Positions 28,623 to 37,355 of a stretch of 64,000 nucleotides of DNA are shown here, piece after piece. The stretch comes from an uncultured Psychroserpens sp. GTDB lineage: Bacteria > Bacteroidota > Bacteroidia > Flavobacteriales > Flavobacteriaceae. The first letter of the stretch is position 1. Each line of letters begins with the position of its first letter. The notes beneath the pieces are model-generated. The model ran no database searches. It was not told the DNA's origin and saw nothing but the letters and a program-made list of their open reading frames with translations. The DNA is taken from NCBI GenBank assembly GCA_947488655.1, contig CANKZZ010000005.1:372001-436000 (forward strand). Reading direction: 5' to 3'. Both the position numbers and the translations under genes were made by a program.

Positions 28623-31232
28623 ATGAATTTTAATAATTATACCATAAAATCCCAGGAGGCAATCCAGCAAGCACAACAGCTCGCTCAAAGCTTGGGACAT
28701 CAACAAATAGAAAATGAGCACATTATAAAAGCCATATTTGAGGTTGATGAAAACGTATTGCCATTTATATTAAAAAAACTTAACGTCAATCTAGATATAT
28801 TAAAACTCGCTTTAGACAAGCAAATACAAAGCTTTGCAAAAGTTTCGGGTGGCGAATTATCAATTTCTAGAGATGCAAGTAAAGCGCTCAACGAGGCTGC
28901 AATTATTGCAAAGAAAATGAATGATGATTATGTTTCTGTTGAGCATTTAATATTGGCTATTTTTAAATCTAAAAGTAAAATTGCTCAAATGCTAAAAGAT
29001 CAAGGTGTTACCGAGAAAGGTCTTAATGCAGCGATAGATGAGCTTAGAAAAGGAGATAGAGTAACCTCTCAAAGCCAGGAAGAAACATATAACTCGCTTA
29101 ATAAATATGCGAAGAATTTAAATCAATTAGCTAAAGATGGCAAATTAGATCCTGTCATTGGTCGTGATGAAGAGATTAGAAGGATACTTCAAATTTTATC
29201 ACGAAGAACAAAAAATAATCCAATTTTGGTTGGAGAACCAGGAACTGGTAAAACTGCAATTGCCGAAGGCTTAGCGCATAGAATTGTAGATGGTGACATC
29301 CCAGAGAATTTAGTAGATAAGCAAATTTACGCACTAGATATGGGAGCACTAATTGCAGGTGCAAAATTTAAGGGTGAGTTTGAAGAGCGACTTAAAGCAG
29401 TTATAAAAGAAGTGACAACCAGTGAAGGAGATATCGTTTTATTTATAGATGAGATTCATACGCTTGTTGGTGCAGGTGGCGGACAAGGAGCCATGGATGC
29501 AGCAAACATTTTAAAACCAGCTTTAGCAAGAGGAGAATTACGCGCCATTGGTGCAACAACTTTAGATGAGTATCAAAAATATTTTGAAAAAGACAAAGCC
29601 TTAGAGCGTCGTTTCCAAAAAGTTATGGTGAACGAGCCAGATACAGAAAGTGCAATTTCAATTCTTCGTGGTATTAAAGAGAAATACGAAACGCACCATA
29701 AAGTGCGAATAAAAGATGAAGCTATTATTGGTGCTGTAGAATTATCTGAGCGATATATAACAAACCGATTTCTACCAGATAAAGCCATTGATTTGATGGA
29801 TGAGGCTGCTGCAAAATTACGTATGGAAATCAATTCTAAGCCAGAAGAATTAGATGTATTAGATAGAAAAATAATGCAATTAGAGATTGAGATTGAAGCC
29901 ATTAAACGAGAAAAAGATGAAGTGAAATTAAAATCTCTTAGATCTGATTTAGCAAATCTAAAAGAAGATCGTAACGAGATTAATGCTAAATGGAAAAGCG
30001 AAAAAGAAGTTGTAGATAATATACAAACTACAAAATCTAATATAGAAGAGTATAAGTTAGAAGCCGAACGTGCTGAACGTGATGGTGACTACGGAAAAGT
30101 GGCTGAAATTCGCTACGGAAAAATTAAAGAAGCACAAGAAGCTTTAGAATCCTATCAAAATGAATTGGTTAAGAATCAAAGCGAAAGCTCATTAATTAAA
30201 GAGGAAGTTACTTTTGAAGATATTGCCGAAGTGGTTGCTAAATGGACAGGAATTCCTGTTACTAAAATGTTACAAAGTGATCGTGAGAAGCTGTTAAATC
30301 TAGAAAGCGAACTGCACAAGCGTGTCGTTGGACAGGAAGAAGCTATCACTGCAGTGAGTGATGCAGTGAGACGCTCCAGAGCAGGTTTACAAAATCCTGA
30401 AAAACCAGTAGGAACGTTTTTATTCTTAGGTACAACAGGTGTTGGTAAAACAGAACTCGCTAAAGCATTGGCAGAATATCTTTTTGATGATGAAAGCGCG
30501 ATGACGAGAATTGATATGAGTGAATATCAAGAAAGCCATAGTGTGAGTAGATTAGTTGGAGCACCTCCAGGATATGTTGGTTATGATGAAGGAGGACAAT
30601 TAACCGAAGCTGTTAGGCGTAAACCATATTCAGTAGTATTACTAGATGAAATTGAAAAAGCGCATCCAGACACCTTTAATATTTTATTGCAAGTGTTAGA
30701 CGAAGGTAGATTAACAGACAATAAAGGACGTGTTGCCGATTTCAGAAATACGATAATAATAATGACCTCAAACATTGGAAGTCAAATTATACAAGAGCGT
30801 TTTGAAGCAACTAAAGATATTGACTCTGCTATAGAAGCTGCAAAAGTTGATGTTTTAGCTGTATTAAAACAAAGTGTTAGACCTGAGTTTTTAAATAGAA
30901 TTGATGATACTATAATGTTTACGCCTTTAAGTAAAGCAAATATTAAAGATATTGTTGGCTTACAATTAAAAGGTGTACAAAAAATGTTGACAAAACAAGG
31001 CGTTACTTTTGATGCTACACCAGAGTCTATAACTTATTTAGCGGAAAAAGGCTTTAACCCAGAGTATGGAGCAAGACCAGTAAAAAGAGTGATTCAAAAA
31101 GAGGTACTTAATGAACTAAGTAAAGAAATATTATCTGGCAAGGTCACTACAGATAGTATTATTTTACTAGACGCTTTTGATGATAAGCTAGTGTTTAGAA
31201 ACGAAGCAAACTTTGTTAGTGAAGAATTATAA
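28623..31232 (+). CDS. clpB: ATP-dependent disaggregase ClpB
   Basis: Cytoplasmic AAA+ hexamer that, with DnaK, dissolves protein aggregates after heat stress. 869 residues, usual length. N domain (1-145), AAA1 with Walker [14 protein letters not shown] (about 200-212), a long coiled-coil M domain (about 405-520), which distinguishes ClpB from ClpA/C, and AAA2 with Walker [14 protein letters not shown] (about 605). The C-terminal D2 small domain ends [13 protein letters not shown]. No IGF/IGL loop for ClpP is seen. No CIRCE element was found upstream. Confidence 0.97.
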   Translation: MNFNNYTIKSQEAIQQAQQLAQSLGHQQIENEHIIKAIFEVDENVLPFILKKLNVNLDILKLALDKQIQSFAKVSGGELSISRDASKALNEAAIIAKKMNDDYVSVEHLILAIFKSKSKIAQMLKDQGVTEKGLNAAIDELRKGDRVTSQSQEETYNSLNKYAKNLNQLAKDGKLDPVIGRDEEIRRILQILSRRTKNNPILVGEPGTGKTAIAEGLAHRIVDGDIPENLVDKQIYALDMGALIAGAKFKGEFEERLKAVIKEVTTSEGDIVLFIDEIHTLVGAGGGQGAMDAANILKPALARGELRAIGATTLDEYQKYFEKDKALERRFQKVMVNEPDTESAISILRGIKEKYETHHKVRIKDEAIIGAVELSERYITNRFLPDKAIDLMDEAAAKLRMEINSKPEELDVLDRKIMQLEIEIEAIKREKDEVKLKSLRSDLANLKEDRNEINAKWKSEKEVVDNIQTTKSNIEEYKLEAERAERDGDYGKVAEIRYGKIKEAQEALESYQNELVKNQSESSLIKEEVTFEDIAEVVAKWTGIPVTKMLQSDREKLLNLESELHKRVVGQEEAITAVSDAVRRSRAGLQNPEKPVGTFLFLGTTGVGKTELAKALAEYLFDDESAMTRIDMSEYQESHSVSRLVGAPPGYVGYDEGGQLTEAVRRKPYSVVLLDEIEKAHPDTFNILLQVLDEGRLTDNKGRVADFRNTIIIMTSNIGSQIIQERFEATKDIDSAIEAAKVDVLAVLKQSVRPEFLNRIDDTIMFTPLSKANIKDIVGLQLKGVQKMLTKQGVTFDATPESITYLAEKGFNPEYGARPVKRVIQKEVLNELSKEILSGKVTTDSIILLDAFDDKLVFRNEANFVSEEL

Positions 31233-31298
31233 AATTAATAGAAAAACACTGTAACATTTTTTTAATGTAACAGTCTTTTAAGTGGTTGGTTAGTTGAG

Positions 31299-31345
31299 AA
31301 GCAACGTAAATTTTAGAAATAAAATGAGCGTTGCTTTTCTTTTTG
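31299..31345 (+). terminator. Probable terminator of clpB
   Basis: Stem AAGCAACG (31299-31306) / CGTTGCTT (31329-31336) with a 22-base loop and a T run. It overlaps the extreme 5' end of the longest possible reading frame of the next gene, supporting a start further downstream. Confidence 0.55.
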
Positions 31346-31386
31346 GATACTTTTTTCGTAATTTAACTTCATCAAAACTCTATCAC

Positions 31387-31791
31387 ATGGGAATGTTTCA
31401 CTACTACGATTTAGATCATGCAGAAATTTTTATTTTTGATGACTTTTTAATAAAACAAGTAAGAGAAGGTGAAGTTATAGATATGAAGGAAACAGAAGCG
31501 TTTATAACTATCGTAAAAAAGCATTTTAGTGGTAAAAATATGGCGTATATTTCTAACCGTGTATCGTCTTTTTCTATAAACCCTTTAGTTTATAAAGAAG
31601 CAGATGTAATCCCTAATATGGTTGCCATTGCTGTTATTTCTTCCGAAGAAAAAATTACAAAAAGCGCCAAATATGAGAGTCAGTTTTTTAAAGGTCCATT
31701 TGATGTTTTTGATAATTTAAATGACGCCATAAAGTGGGTTCATAAAATTATTGAAAAAGAAAACAAAAAAGATCTCAATCAACACGTCTAG
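31387..31791 (+). CDS. Small protein of unknown function (STAS/SEC14-like)
   Basis: 134 residues from the ATG at 31387; a TTG at 31294 and an ATG at 31324 in the same frame would add up to 31 residues, but the former overlaps a probable terminator hairpin. The fold looks alpha/beta with 'EIFIFDDFLIKQVREGEVIDMKETEAFITIVKKHFSGKNMAYISNRVSSFSINPLVYKEADVIPNMVAIAVISSEEK', resembling the SpoIIAA/STAS-like proteins of Flavobacteriaceae. No enzyme motif. The stop shares the palindrome CTAG with that of mqo on the other strand. Function unknown. Confidence 0.72.
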   Translation: MGMFHYYDLDHAEIFIFDDFLIKQVREGEVIDMKETEAFITIVKKHFSGKNMAYISNRVSSFSINPLVYKEADVIPNMVAIAVISSEEKITKSAKYESQFFKGPFDVFDNLNDAIKWVHKIIEKENKKDLNQHV

Positions 31792-33278
31792 AGCTTAAGC
31801 CTTTTTTTACTTTTATAAAGGTTTTCTTTAAAAGTCTTTTCGTTTATATCCTCTCTCCAACTTGGAGCTATTTGAGTTTTTAGAAGCTTGCCTTTTTTAG
31901 AATTTAATAATTCTGGAAACGCTTTATCTAAAACCTGTAACATAACGTGTGTAGCTGTTGAGGCACCTGGAGAAGCTCCAAGTAGGCATGTTATGCTACC
32001 GTCTTTACTACTCACAACTTCGGTACCAAATTGAAGTTTTCCTTTTTCAAACTCGTCTTTTTTAATAATCTGTACGCGTTGACCTGCTACCATTAATTCC
32101 CAGTCCTCACTCTTAGCATCTTTTACAAACTGACGTAGAGCATTCATTCGGTCTTCATGATTCATTGCTAGTTGCTCTATCAAATATTTTGTTAATGGTA
32201 AATTATGCCAAAAAGCGCCTAACATTGGTGAGACATTGTCTAATTTAATAGATTTAAATAAATCAAAATTTGAACCTTGTTTTAGAAATTTAGGACTAAA
32301 GCCTGCAAAGGGTCCAAATAATAATTCTTGTTTACCATTAATGTATCGGGTATCTAAATGAGGTGTAGACATGGGTGGATCATTTGGTCCTGCTTTACTA
32401 TACACCTTAGCATTATGCTGCTTAATTACTGTTTCATTTTTACAGACCAACCACTCTCCACTAACCGGAAAACCTCCATAACCTTCCTTTTCTTCAATTT
32501 CTACTTTTTGTAATAAAAGTAAACTTCCTCCTCCTGCACCAATAAATACATGATGAGCGTCATAATACTTTTTCTGGTTAGTACGTAAATCTTTTGCTAT
32601 AACAGACCATTCTATACTGTCATCTGGATCTATATCAAGAACCTCATGTTGACAATGAACTTTTGTATCGTATTCTTTTTCTAGGATTGCAAACAGTTGA
32701 CGGGTTAAATTTCCGTAGTTAACCTCAGTACCACGAGTAATTCTACTTGCTGCTATTTTTTCTTCGGAAGTTCGACCATTTGCAATCAAAGGAAACCACT
32801 CCATCATTTTATCAATTTGCTCTGTATACTCTATGTCATCAAACATAAAATGCGATTTCATAGCCAAATAACGTTTTTTTAGATAGGTCACATTGTCCTC
32901 TCCAAAAACTAAGCTATGATGTGGTACGTGTTTTATAAAATCTTCTGGAGATTGCATAAGACCCTGAGCAACTAAATAAGACCAAAATTGCTTAGACACC
33001 TCAAATTGATTACATATACTAGCTGCTTTTTCTATTGAAACATTACCATCTTCACCCTCTGGACAGTAATTTAGCTCACACAATGCAGAGTGACCTGTAC
33101 CTGCATTGTTCCAGGCTGCAGAACTTTCTAAAGCCACATCATTTAAACGCTCTAATATTAAAATTTTCATTGATGGATCAAATAATTTTGCCATAAGTGC
33201 TAATGTAGCACTCATTATTCCTGCTCCTACGCAAATTAAATCATAGTCTTTATCTATATGGATAGAGTTGTTTGTCAT
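31788..33278 (-). CDS. mqo: Malate:quinone oxidoreductase
   Basis: FAD-dependent membrane-associated enzyme that oxidises L-malate to oxaloacetate and passes electrons to the quinone pool, in the TCA cycle. 496 residues, usual length. The FAD-binding motif is ICVGAGIMSATLALMAKL near the N-terminus, and the family segments SSAAWNNAGTGHSALCELNY, FIGAGGGSLLLLQKVEIEEKEGYGGFPVSGEWLVC and LGASPGASTATHVML are all present. The gene converges on the preceding small-protein gene, sharing the CTAG stop overlap. Confidence 0.96.
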   Translation of the reverse strand: MTNNSIHIDKDYDLICVGAGIMSATLALMAKLFDPSMKILILERLNDVALESSAAWNNAGTGHSALCELNYCPEGEDGNVSIEKAASICNQFEVSKQFWSYLVAQGLMQSPEDFIKHVPHHSLVFGEDNVTYLKKRYLAMKSHFMFDDIEYTEQIDKMMEWFPLIANGRTSEEKIAASRITRGTEVNYGNLTRQLFAILEKEYDTKVHCQHEVLDIDPDDSIEWSVIAKDLRTNQKKYYDAHHVFIGAGGGSLLLLQKVEIEEKEGYGGFPVSGEWLVCKNETVIKQHNAKVYSKAGPNDPPMSTPHLDTRYINGKQELLFGPFAGFSPKFLKQGSNFDLFKSIKLDNVSPMLGAFWHNLPLTKYLIEQLAMNHEDRMNALRQFVKDAKSEDWELMVAGQRVQIIKKDEFEKGKLQFGTEVVSSKDGSITCLLGASPGASTATHVMLQVLDKAFPELLNSKKGKLLKTQIAPSWREDINEKTFKENLYKSKKRLKL

Positions 33279-33516
33279 TTCTTTTATTTATAAATGTGAT
33301 GTGAAATTTTAATACGCAAAATAGCTACTTCATACAATGTGTAGCCATTCTAAAAACTACATTATAAGCTCTAAAGATTTTATAAAATTCATAAAAAATT
33401 AAATGAATAGAACCAGTATTGCGTTTGATAAATTTAAAAAATTAAAGTAGAAATTTTGATATAATGTAACATTTAAGAAAAAAATGACACCAACAATTGA
33501 ATCTAATTTGATAATT

Positions 33517-34377
33517 ATGAAAAATATACTTTTAACTCTCGCCTGTTCACTAATTAGTCTTTTTGCACTACATGCACAAGATTTAGAAAAATCTTTGCTC
33601 TGGGAGATTTCTGGCAATGGATTAGCCGAATCTTCATATTTATACGGTACAATTCATATGACATGTGATGCTACATTAGACGAAAATATTCTAAATGCTT
33701 TAGATGCCACCAAACTTCTTGTTTTAGAATTAGATATGGATGATCCGTCTATGCAAATGGAAATGATGAAAGGTATTTACATGACAGAAAACACAACTAT
33801 TAAAGACTTGGTGAGTGAGGAAGAGTATGCGACAATTTCGAAATTTATTAAAGAACAAATAGGAATGCCATTAGATGCTTTAGGCAACATTAAACCGTTT
33901 TTTATCTCAGCTATGTTTTATCCAAAATTATTAGGTTGTCCTGTACAATCATTTGAGGAAGCTTTAATGACAGTAGCTCATGAACAAGAGGAAGAAGTAC
34001 TAGGATTAGAGACGGTTGAAGAGCAACTTAGTGTTTTTGACGACATACCTTATAAAGATCAAGCAGCAGATTTATTGCGCTCTGCAAAAGACAATTTGGC
34101 TCATGATAAAGACTCTTTTCAAAAATTAATACAGTATTACAATGATAAAGATATTGAAGGTATGATGACCTTGATGGAAAATGATGAAAATTTAAGCACC
34201 ACTAAGCATAGAGACAAATTATTAGACAATCGTAACAAAAATTGGATTTCAAAAATTGGAGCATTCGCAAAGGAGCAACCTACCTTTTTTGGTGTTGGAG
34301 CAGGTCATCTTGCTGGAGACAATGGTGTTATTAAATTATTAATTAATGCTGGCTATACTGTTAAAGCTGTAAATTAA
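33517..34377 (+). CDS. TraB/GumN family protein, exported
   Basis: 286 residues from the ATG at 33517; the ATG at 33484 would put 11 polar residues before the signal peptide (MKNILLTLACSLISLFALHAQ), so the later start is preferred. The motif SSYLYGTIHM and the C-terminal VGAGHLAGDNGVIKLLINAGYTV are hallmarks of TraB/GumN proteins, a Tiki-like putative metalloprotease/erythromycin-esterase-related fold. Likely periplasmic. No other motif. A hairpin terminator follows. Confidence 0.9.
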   Translation: MKNILLTLACSLISLFALHAQDLEKSLLWEISGNGLAESSYLYGTIHMTCDATLDENILNALDATKLLVLELDMDDPSMQMEMMKGIYMTENTTIKDLVSEEEYATISKFIKEQIGMPLDALGNIKPFFISAMFYPKLLGCPVQSFEEALMTVAHEQEEEVLGLETVEEQLSVFDDIPYKDQAADLLRSAKDNLAHDKDSFQKLIQYYNDKDIEGMMTLMENDENLSTTKHRDKLLDNRNKNWISKIGAFAKEQPTFFGVGAGHLAGDNGVIKLLINAGYTVKAVN

Positions 34378-34399
34378 TTTAAAACAAAATAGACTATAT

Positions 34400-34425
34400 A
34401 AGCTTCTCATTGAGAGGCTTTTTTG
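34400..34425 (+). terminator. Terminator after the TraB/GumN gene
   Basis: Short stem AGCttCTC / GAGagGCT with a T run; weaker than others but well placed. Confidence 0.65.
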
Positions 34426-34502
34426 TTCAAAACATGTTTAAAACTCTATGGTTTCACAATAAAAGTTTAGCATTTAAGGTTATGATAATAGGATTTAATT
34501 GC

Positions 34503-34510
34503 TAACTTTG
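34503..34510 (+). promoter_or_regulatory. -7 element (TAACTTTG) of deoC
   Basis: Perfect TAnnTTTG giving a leader of about 85 bases. No -33 TTG at normal distance. Confidence 0.5.
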
Positions 34511-34599
34511 ACGCGCTATTAATTCCCAAATTTACATTGTATAAACTTGTTAATTCTTATTCAAATCAAGAATTAGCAATAAACACACCTACTTAAAAT

Positions 34600-35262
34600 A
34601 TGAATATCAACTCATATATAGACCATACATTATTAAGTGCAACAGCGACCGAACGTGATATAATTGACCATTGTAATCAGGCAAAAAAGCATAGATTTTA
34701 CTCGGTATGTATTAATAGCTGCTATGTACCTTTAGCTAAACAATTACTTAAAGATTCTAGAGTTAAAATATGTACAGTTGTTGGTTTCCCATTAGGAGCA
34801 GCATCTACAGCATCTAAAGTTTTTGAAGCTAAACAAGCCATTAATGATGGTGCACACGAGATTGACATGGTTATGAATCTTGGCGTCTTTAAAAGCAAAA
34901 ATCATGTTGAAGTTTTTAAAGATATTAAAGATGTTAAAACTGCAATTGGTAAAACACCCTTAAAGGTTATTATAGAAATAAGTGAACTCTCAAAAAATGG
35001 TATTGTTAAAGCATCTGAAATATGTGTAGATGCCAAAGCAGATTTTATTAAAACTTCAACAGGTTTTACCAAAAATGGTGCAACACTTACTGCTGCTAAA
35101 ATTATTAGAAAGACAGTTAGGGACAAGTGTAAAATTAAGGCATCTGGTGGTATTGCAGATTACGATACAGCAAAAAAATATATAGATATAGGTGTTGAGC
35201 GCATTGGTACATCAAAAGGTGTGGCAATTTCAAACGGAGAATTGTCTAATGCAGACTATTAA
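34600..35262 (+). CDS. deoC: Deoxyribose-phosphate aldolase
   Basis: Cytoplasmic class I aldolase (220 residues) that splits 2-deoxyribose 5-phosphate to glyceraldehyde 3-phosphate and acetaldehyde, in deoxynucleoside salvage. The N-terminus SYIDHTLL, the Schiff-base Lys in DFIKTSTGF and the second Lys in IKASGGI, which helps proton transfer, are present, as is VGFPLGA. It is followed by a histidine phosphatase gene with its own promoter. Confidence 0.96.
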   Translation: MNINSYIDHTLLSATATERDIIDHCNQAKKHRFYSVCINSCYVPLAKQLLKDSRVKICTVVGFPLGAASTASKVFEAKQAINDGAHEIDMVMNLGVFKSKNHVEVFKDIKDVKTAIGKTPLKVIIEISELSKNGIVKASEICVDAKADFIKTSTGFTKNGATLTAAKIIRKTVRDKCKIKASGGIADYDTAKKYIDIGVERIGTSKGVAISNGELSNADY

Positions 35263-35301
35263 TTTTTAACATGCTTTAGTAAAATTCTAGTTAAGAGTTT
35301 C

Positions 35302-35309
35302 TATCTTTG
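35302..35309 (+). promoter_or_regulatory. -7 element (TATCTTTG) of the histidine phosphatase gene
   Basis: Perfect TAnnTTTG; a TTG inside it (35307) could be misread as a start codon, so translation begins downstream at 35331. Confidence 0.65.
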
Positions 35310-35330
35310 AAAACATCAAATTTTCAAATT

Positions 35331-35843
35331 ATGAAAACTATTTTCACGTTACTATTAGTTATCACTTTTAGCTTGTCTTCTTGGTCTCAAGATAAGGTAT
35401 CTAATACAGAAACTACGACTTACTATTTTATTCGTCATGCAGAAAAAGATAGAACAGATCAATCAAACAGAAATCCAGATTTAAATAAACAGGGAGAAAA
35501 ACGTGCAAAAAAATGGAGTAAATATTTTAGAAAAATTAATCTACATGCCATTTATTCTACAAACTATAATCGTACGCAACAAACCGCAAAACCTACAGCA
35601 AATAAGAAAAAATTAGAAGTCTTAGATTACGACCCAAGAACTTTATATACTGAAGATTTTAAAAATGCCACACAAGGAAAAGCAGTTTTAGTCGTTGGTC
35701 ATAGTAATACAACACCAGCTTTTGTTAATATGATTCTTGGAAATAAAAAATATAATGATATTGATGATAATGACAACAGCAAATTATTTATTGTAACAGT
35801 TACTGGAGATAAAATCTCAGACGAAGTCAGGACTATTAATTAA
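35331..35843 (+). CDS. Histidine phosphatase family protein (SixA-like), exported
   Basis: 170 residues with a signal peptide (MKTIFTLLLVITFSLSSWSQ) followed by a histidine phosphatase (phosphoglycerate mutase-like) domain: catalytic FIRHAEK, then YSTNYNRTQQTA and the second His in VLVVGHSN. The start at 35331 is chosen because an upstream TTG lies inside the promoter. Predicted periplasmic phosphohydrolase; substrate unknown. The 3' end overlaps the convergent DUF6503 gene by 8 bases. Confidence 0.9.
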   Translation: MKTIFTLLLVITFSLSSWSQDKVSNTETTTYYFIRHAEKDRTDQSNRNPDLNKQGEKRAKKWSKYFRKINLHAIYSTNYNRTQQTAKPTANKKKLEVLDYDPRTLYTEDFKNATQGKAVLVVGHSNTTPAFVNMILGNKKYNDIDDNDNSKLFIVTVTGDKISDEVRTIN

Positions 35844-36597
35844 GACTAACATCTATATTTTCTAACTCAATTTTTGAGAGTAAATCTAAAGTGTTATTTT
35901 CAAATAATTGAGGCAATACTTGTAACGAGACTGTACTGTCCTTAGGTTTATAATTATTGTAATCTACAAATCTAATACCTTTAACATAACGCTCATTATA
36001 AGCTTCTCTAAACCTTACACCTTTACCGTCATCCTCATGGTAAGAATACGCTAAATAATCCACCTTATTTGTATCTTTATTAATCCAGTATACAAATATA
36101 TCTTCAAAATCCTCTCCTCCTCCATCTTGGTCAAATGTCACTCTAATTGTGTAATAGTTTTTATTCTTTACTCTAACATCTTCCAATAGTTCTTTGTTAA
36201 CTGCAGTATCATTTAATCCAAAAGGTAAAACAGAAAAATAATGCACAGAGTTTACTGATGCAGAATATTTTACAGCCATAGAATCTGGCACTGCCATAGG
36301 AAAGTTATTTACATAACGTTCAAATTTGCCATTACTTATAACATCTCTTATAGAATCATTATCCTCTTTGAGCTTTAATCTCATTACCGCATAACCTTTG
36401 GAGTTTCTAATAGCTCTATAATGTATATCTCTAAAGTTAAATGATATAATGGAGTTTGTAATAAAATCTCCTCCTGCAATCTCAATCGACCTATCAATTA
36501 TAGATTGAGCTGTTTGCTTTTCTTCGGAAACTTCTTGCTTCACATTTTTGCAATTAAATAATAAAACAGATAATATAAGAGGCCATATATATTTCAT
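35836..36597 (-). CDS. DUF6503 family lipoprotein
   Basis: 253 residues; lipobox FNC (C16) after a hydrophobic leader. The segment TAQSIIDRSIEIAGGDFITNSIISFNFRDIHYRAIR and the repeated beta strands after it match a flavobacterial lipoprotein family (DUF6503) with a LolA/outer-membrane-lipoprotein-like beta-half-barrel look. It probably binds a lipid or carries material across the periplasm, by analogy only. The stop overlaps that of the histidine phosphatase. An internal copy of the 12-mer lies in 'VSEEK' at 36519-36530. Confidence 0.8.
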   Translation of the reverse strand: MKYIWPLILSVLLFNCKNVKQEVSEEKQTAQSIIDRSIEIAGGDFITNSIISFNFRDIHYRAIRNSKGYAVMRLKLKEDNDSIRDVISNGKFERYVNNFPMAVPDSMAVKYSASVNSVHYFSVLPFGLNDTAVNKELLEDVRVKNKNYYTIRVTFDQDGGGEDFEDIFVYWINKDTNKVDYLAYSYHEDDGKGVRFREAYNERYVKGIRFVDYNNYKPKDSTVSLQVLPQLFENNTLDLLSKIELENIDVSLN

Positions 36598-36664
36598 AAG
36601 AAGATAATTTTAAGTTAAGTCGCAAAACAGACTCATTAATAACATCAAAAATATTAAATTTCTT

Positions 36665-36672
36665 TACCTTTG
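36665..36672 (+). promoter_or_regulatory. -7 element (TACCTTTG) of smpB, 6 bases before ATG
   Basis: Perfect TAnnTTTG; only six bases separate it from the ATG at 36679, so the transcript is probably leaderless or nearly so. No -33 TTG is seen. Confidence 0.6.
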
Positions 36673-36678
36673 TACTCT

Positions 36679-37137
36679 ATGCAAAAACCAGTAAATATTA
36701 AGAACAAAAAAGCGAAATTTGAGTACGAGATTCTCGACACTTATACTGCTGGCATTGTTTTAACTGGTACCGAAATAAAATCTATTAGAGATAGTAAAGC
36801 ATCAATTGCCGAAGGTTTTTGCGAGTTTAATGATCGTGGAGAGCTCTTTGTCATTAATATGACTATACAAGAATATGTTTTTGGCAATTATTACAATCAT
36901 AAACCTAAAGCAGAGCGTAAACTTTTACTCAACAAACGAGAACTTAAAAAGTTAGAAAAAGCAGTTAATATTAAAGGTAATGCCATCATTCCTTTACGAC
37001 TTTTTGTAAATGAGAAAGGTTTAGCTAAGCTAGATATTGCATTAGGAAAAGGTAAAAAACTTTTTGATAAGCGAGATACTATTAAGGATAGAGACAATAA
37101 GAGAAATCTAGATCGTATAAAGAAAATCTACAAATAG
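36679..37137 (+). CDS. smpB: SsrA-binding protein SmpB
   Basis: Cytoplasmic partner of tmRNA that rescues stalled ribosomes. 152 residues from the ATG at 36679; the preceding TTG at 36670 overlaps the -7 element. The beta-barrel signature is KKAKFEYEILDTYTAGIVLTGTEIKSIRDSKASIAEGFCEF, and the basic C-terminal tail KKLFDKRDTIKDRDNKRNLDRIKKIYK is the decoding-centre tail. tmRNA itself is not in this window. Confidence 0.97.
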   Translation: MQKPVNIKNKKAKFEYEILDTYTAGIVLTGTEIKSIRDSKASIAEGFCEFNDRGELFVINMTIQEYVFGNYYNHKPKAERKLLLNKRELKKLEKAVNIKGNAIIPLRLFVNEKGLAKLDIALGKGKKLFDKRDTIKDRDNKRNLDRIKKIYK

Positions 37138-37230
37138 TACGCATTTTAGGAAACTTCCATTTTAAAAACATTTAACAAAACTATTCGTTTTATTTATGAT
37201 TGTTTAACAAAAGGCATTTAATTAAATGTC

Positions 37231-37238
37231 TAAGTTTG
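37231..37238 (+). promoter_or_regulatory. -7 element (TAAGTTTG) of the DUF5686 gene
   Basis: Perfect TAnnTTTG about 118 bases before the chosen start; no -33 TTG at normal spacing. Confidence 0.45.
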
Positions 37239-37355
37239 ACAACTTAAGGCAACCTTTTTATAAAAAAGTACGTCTATATAAAAAAAACCACCAATCAACT
37301 CTTACTGATAAATAGTCAACAATCTATGATCATTAAGGCAAACAAACTCTATTGT

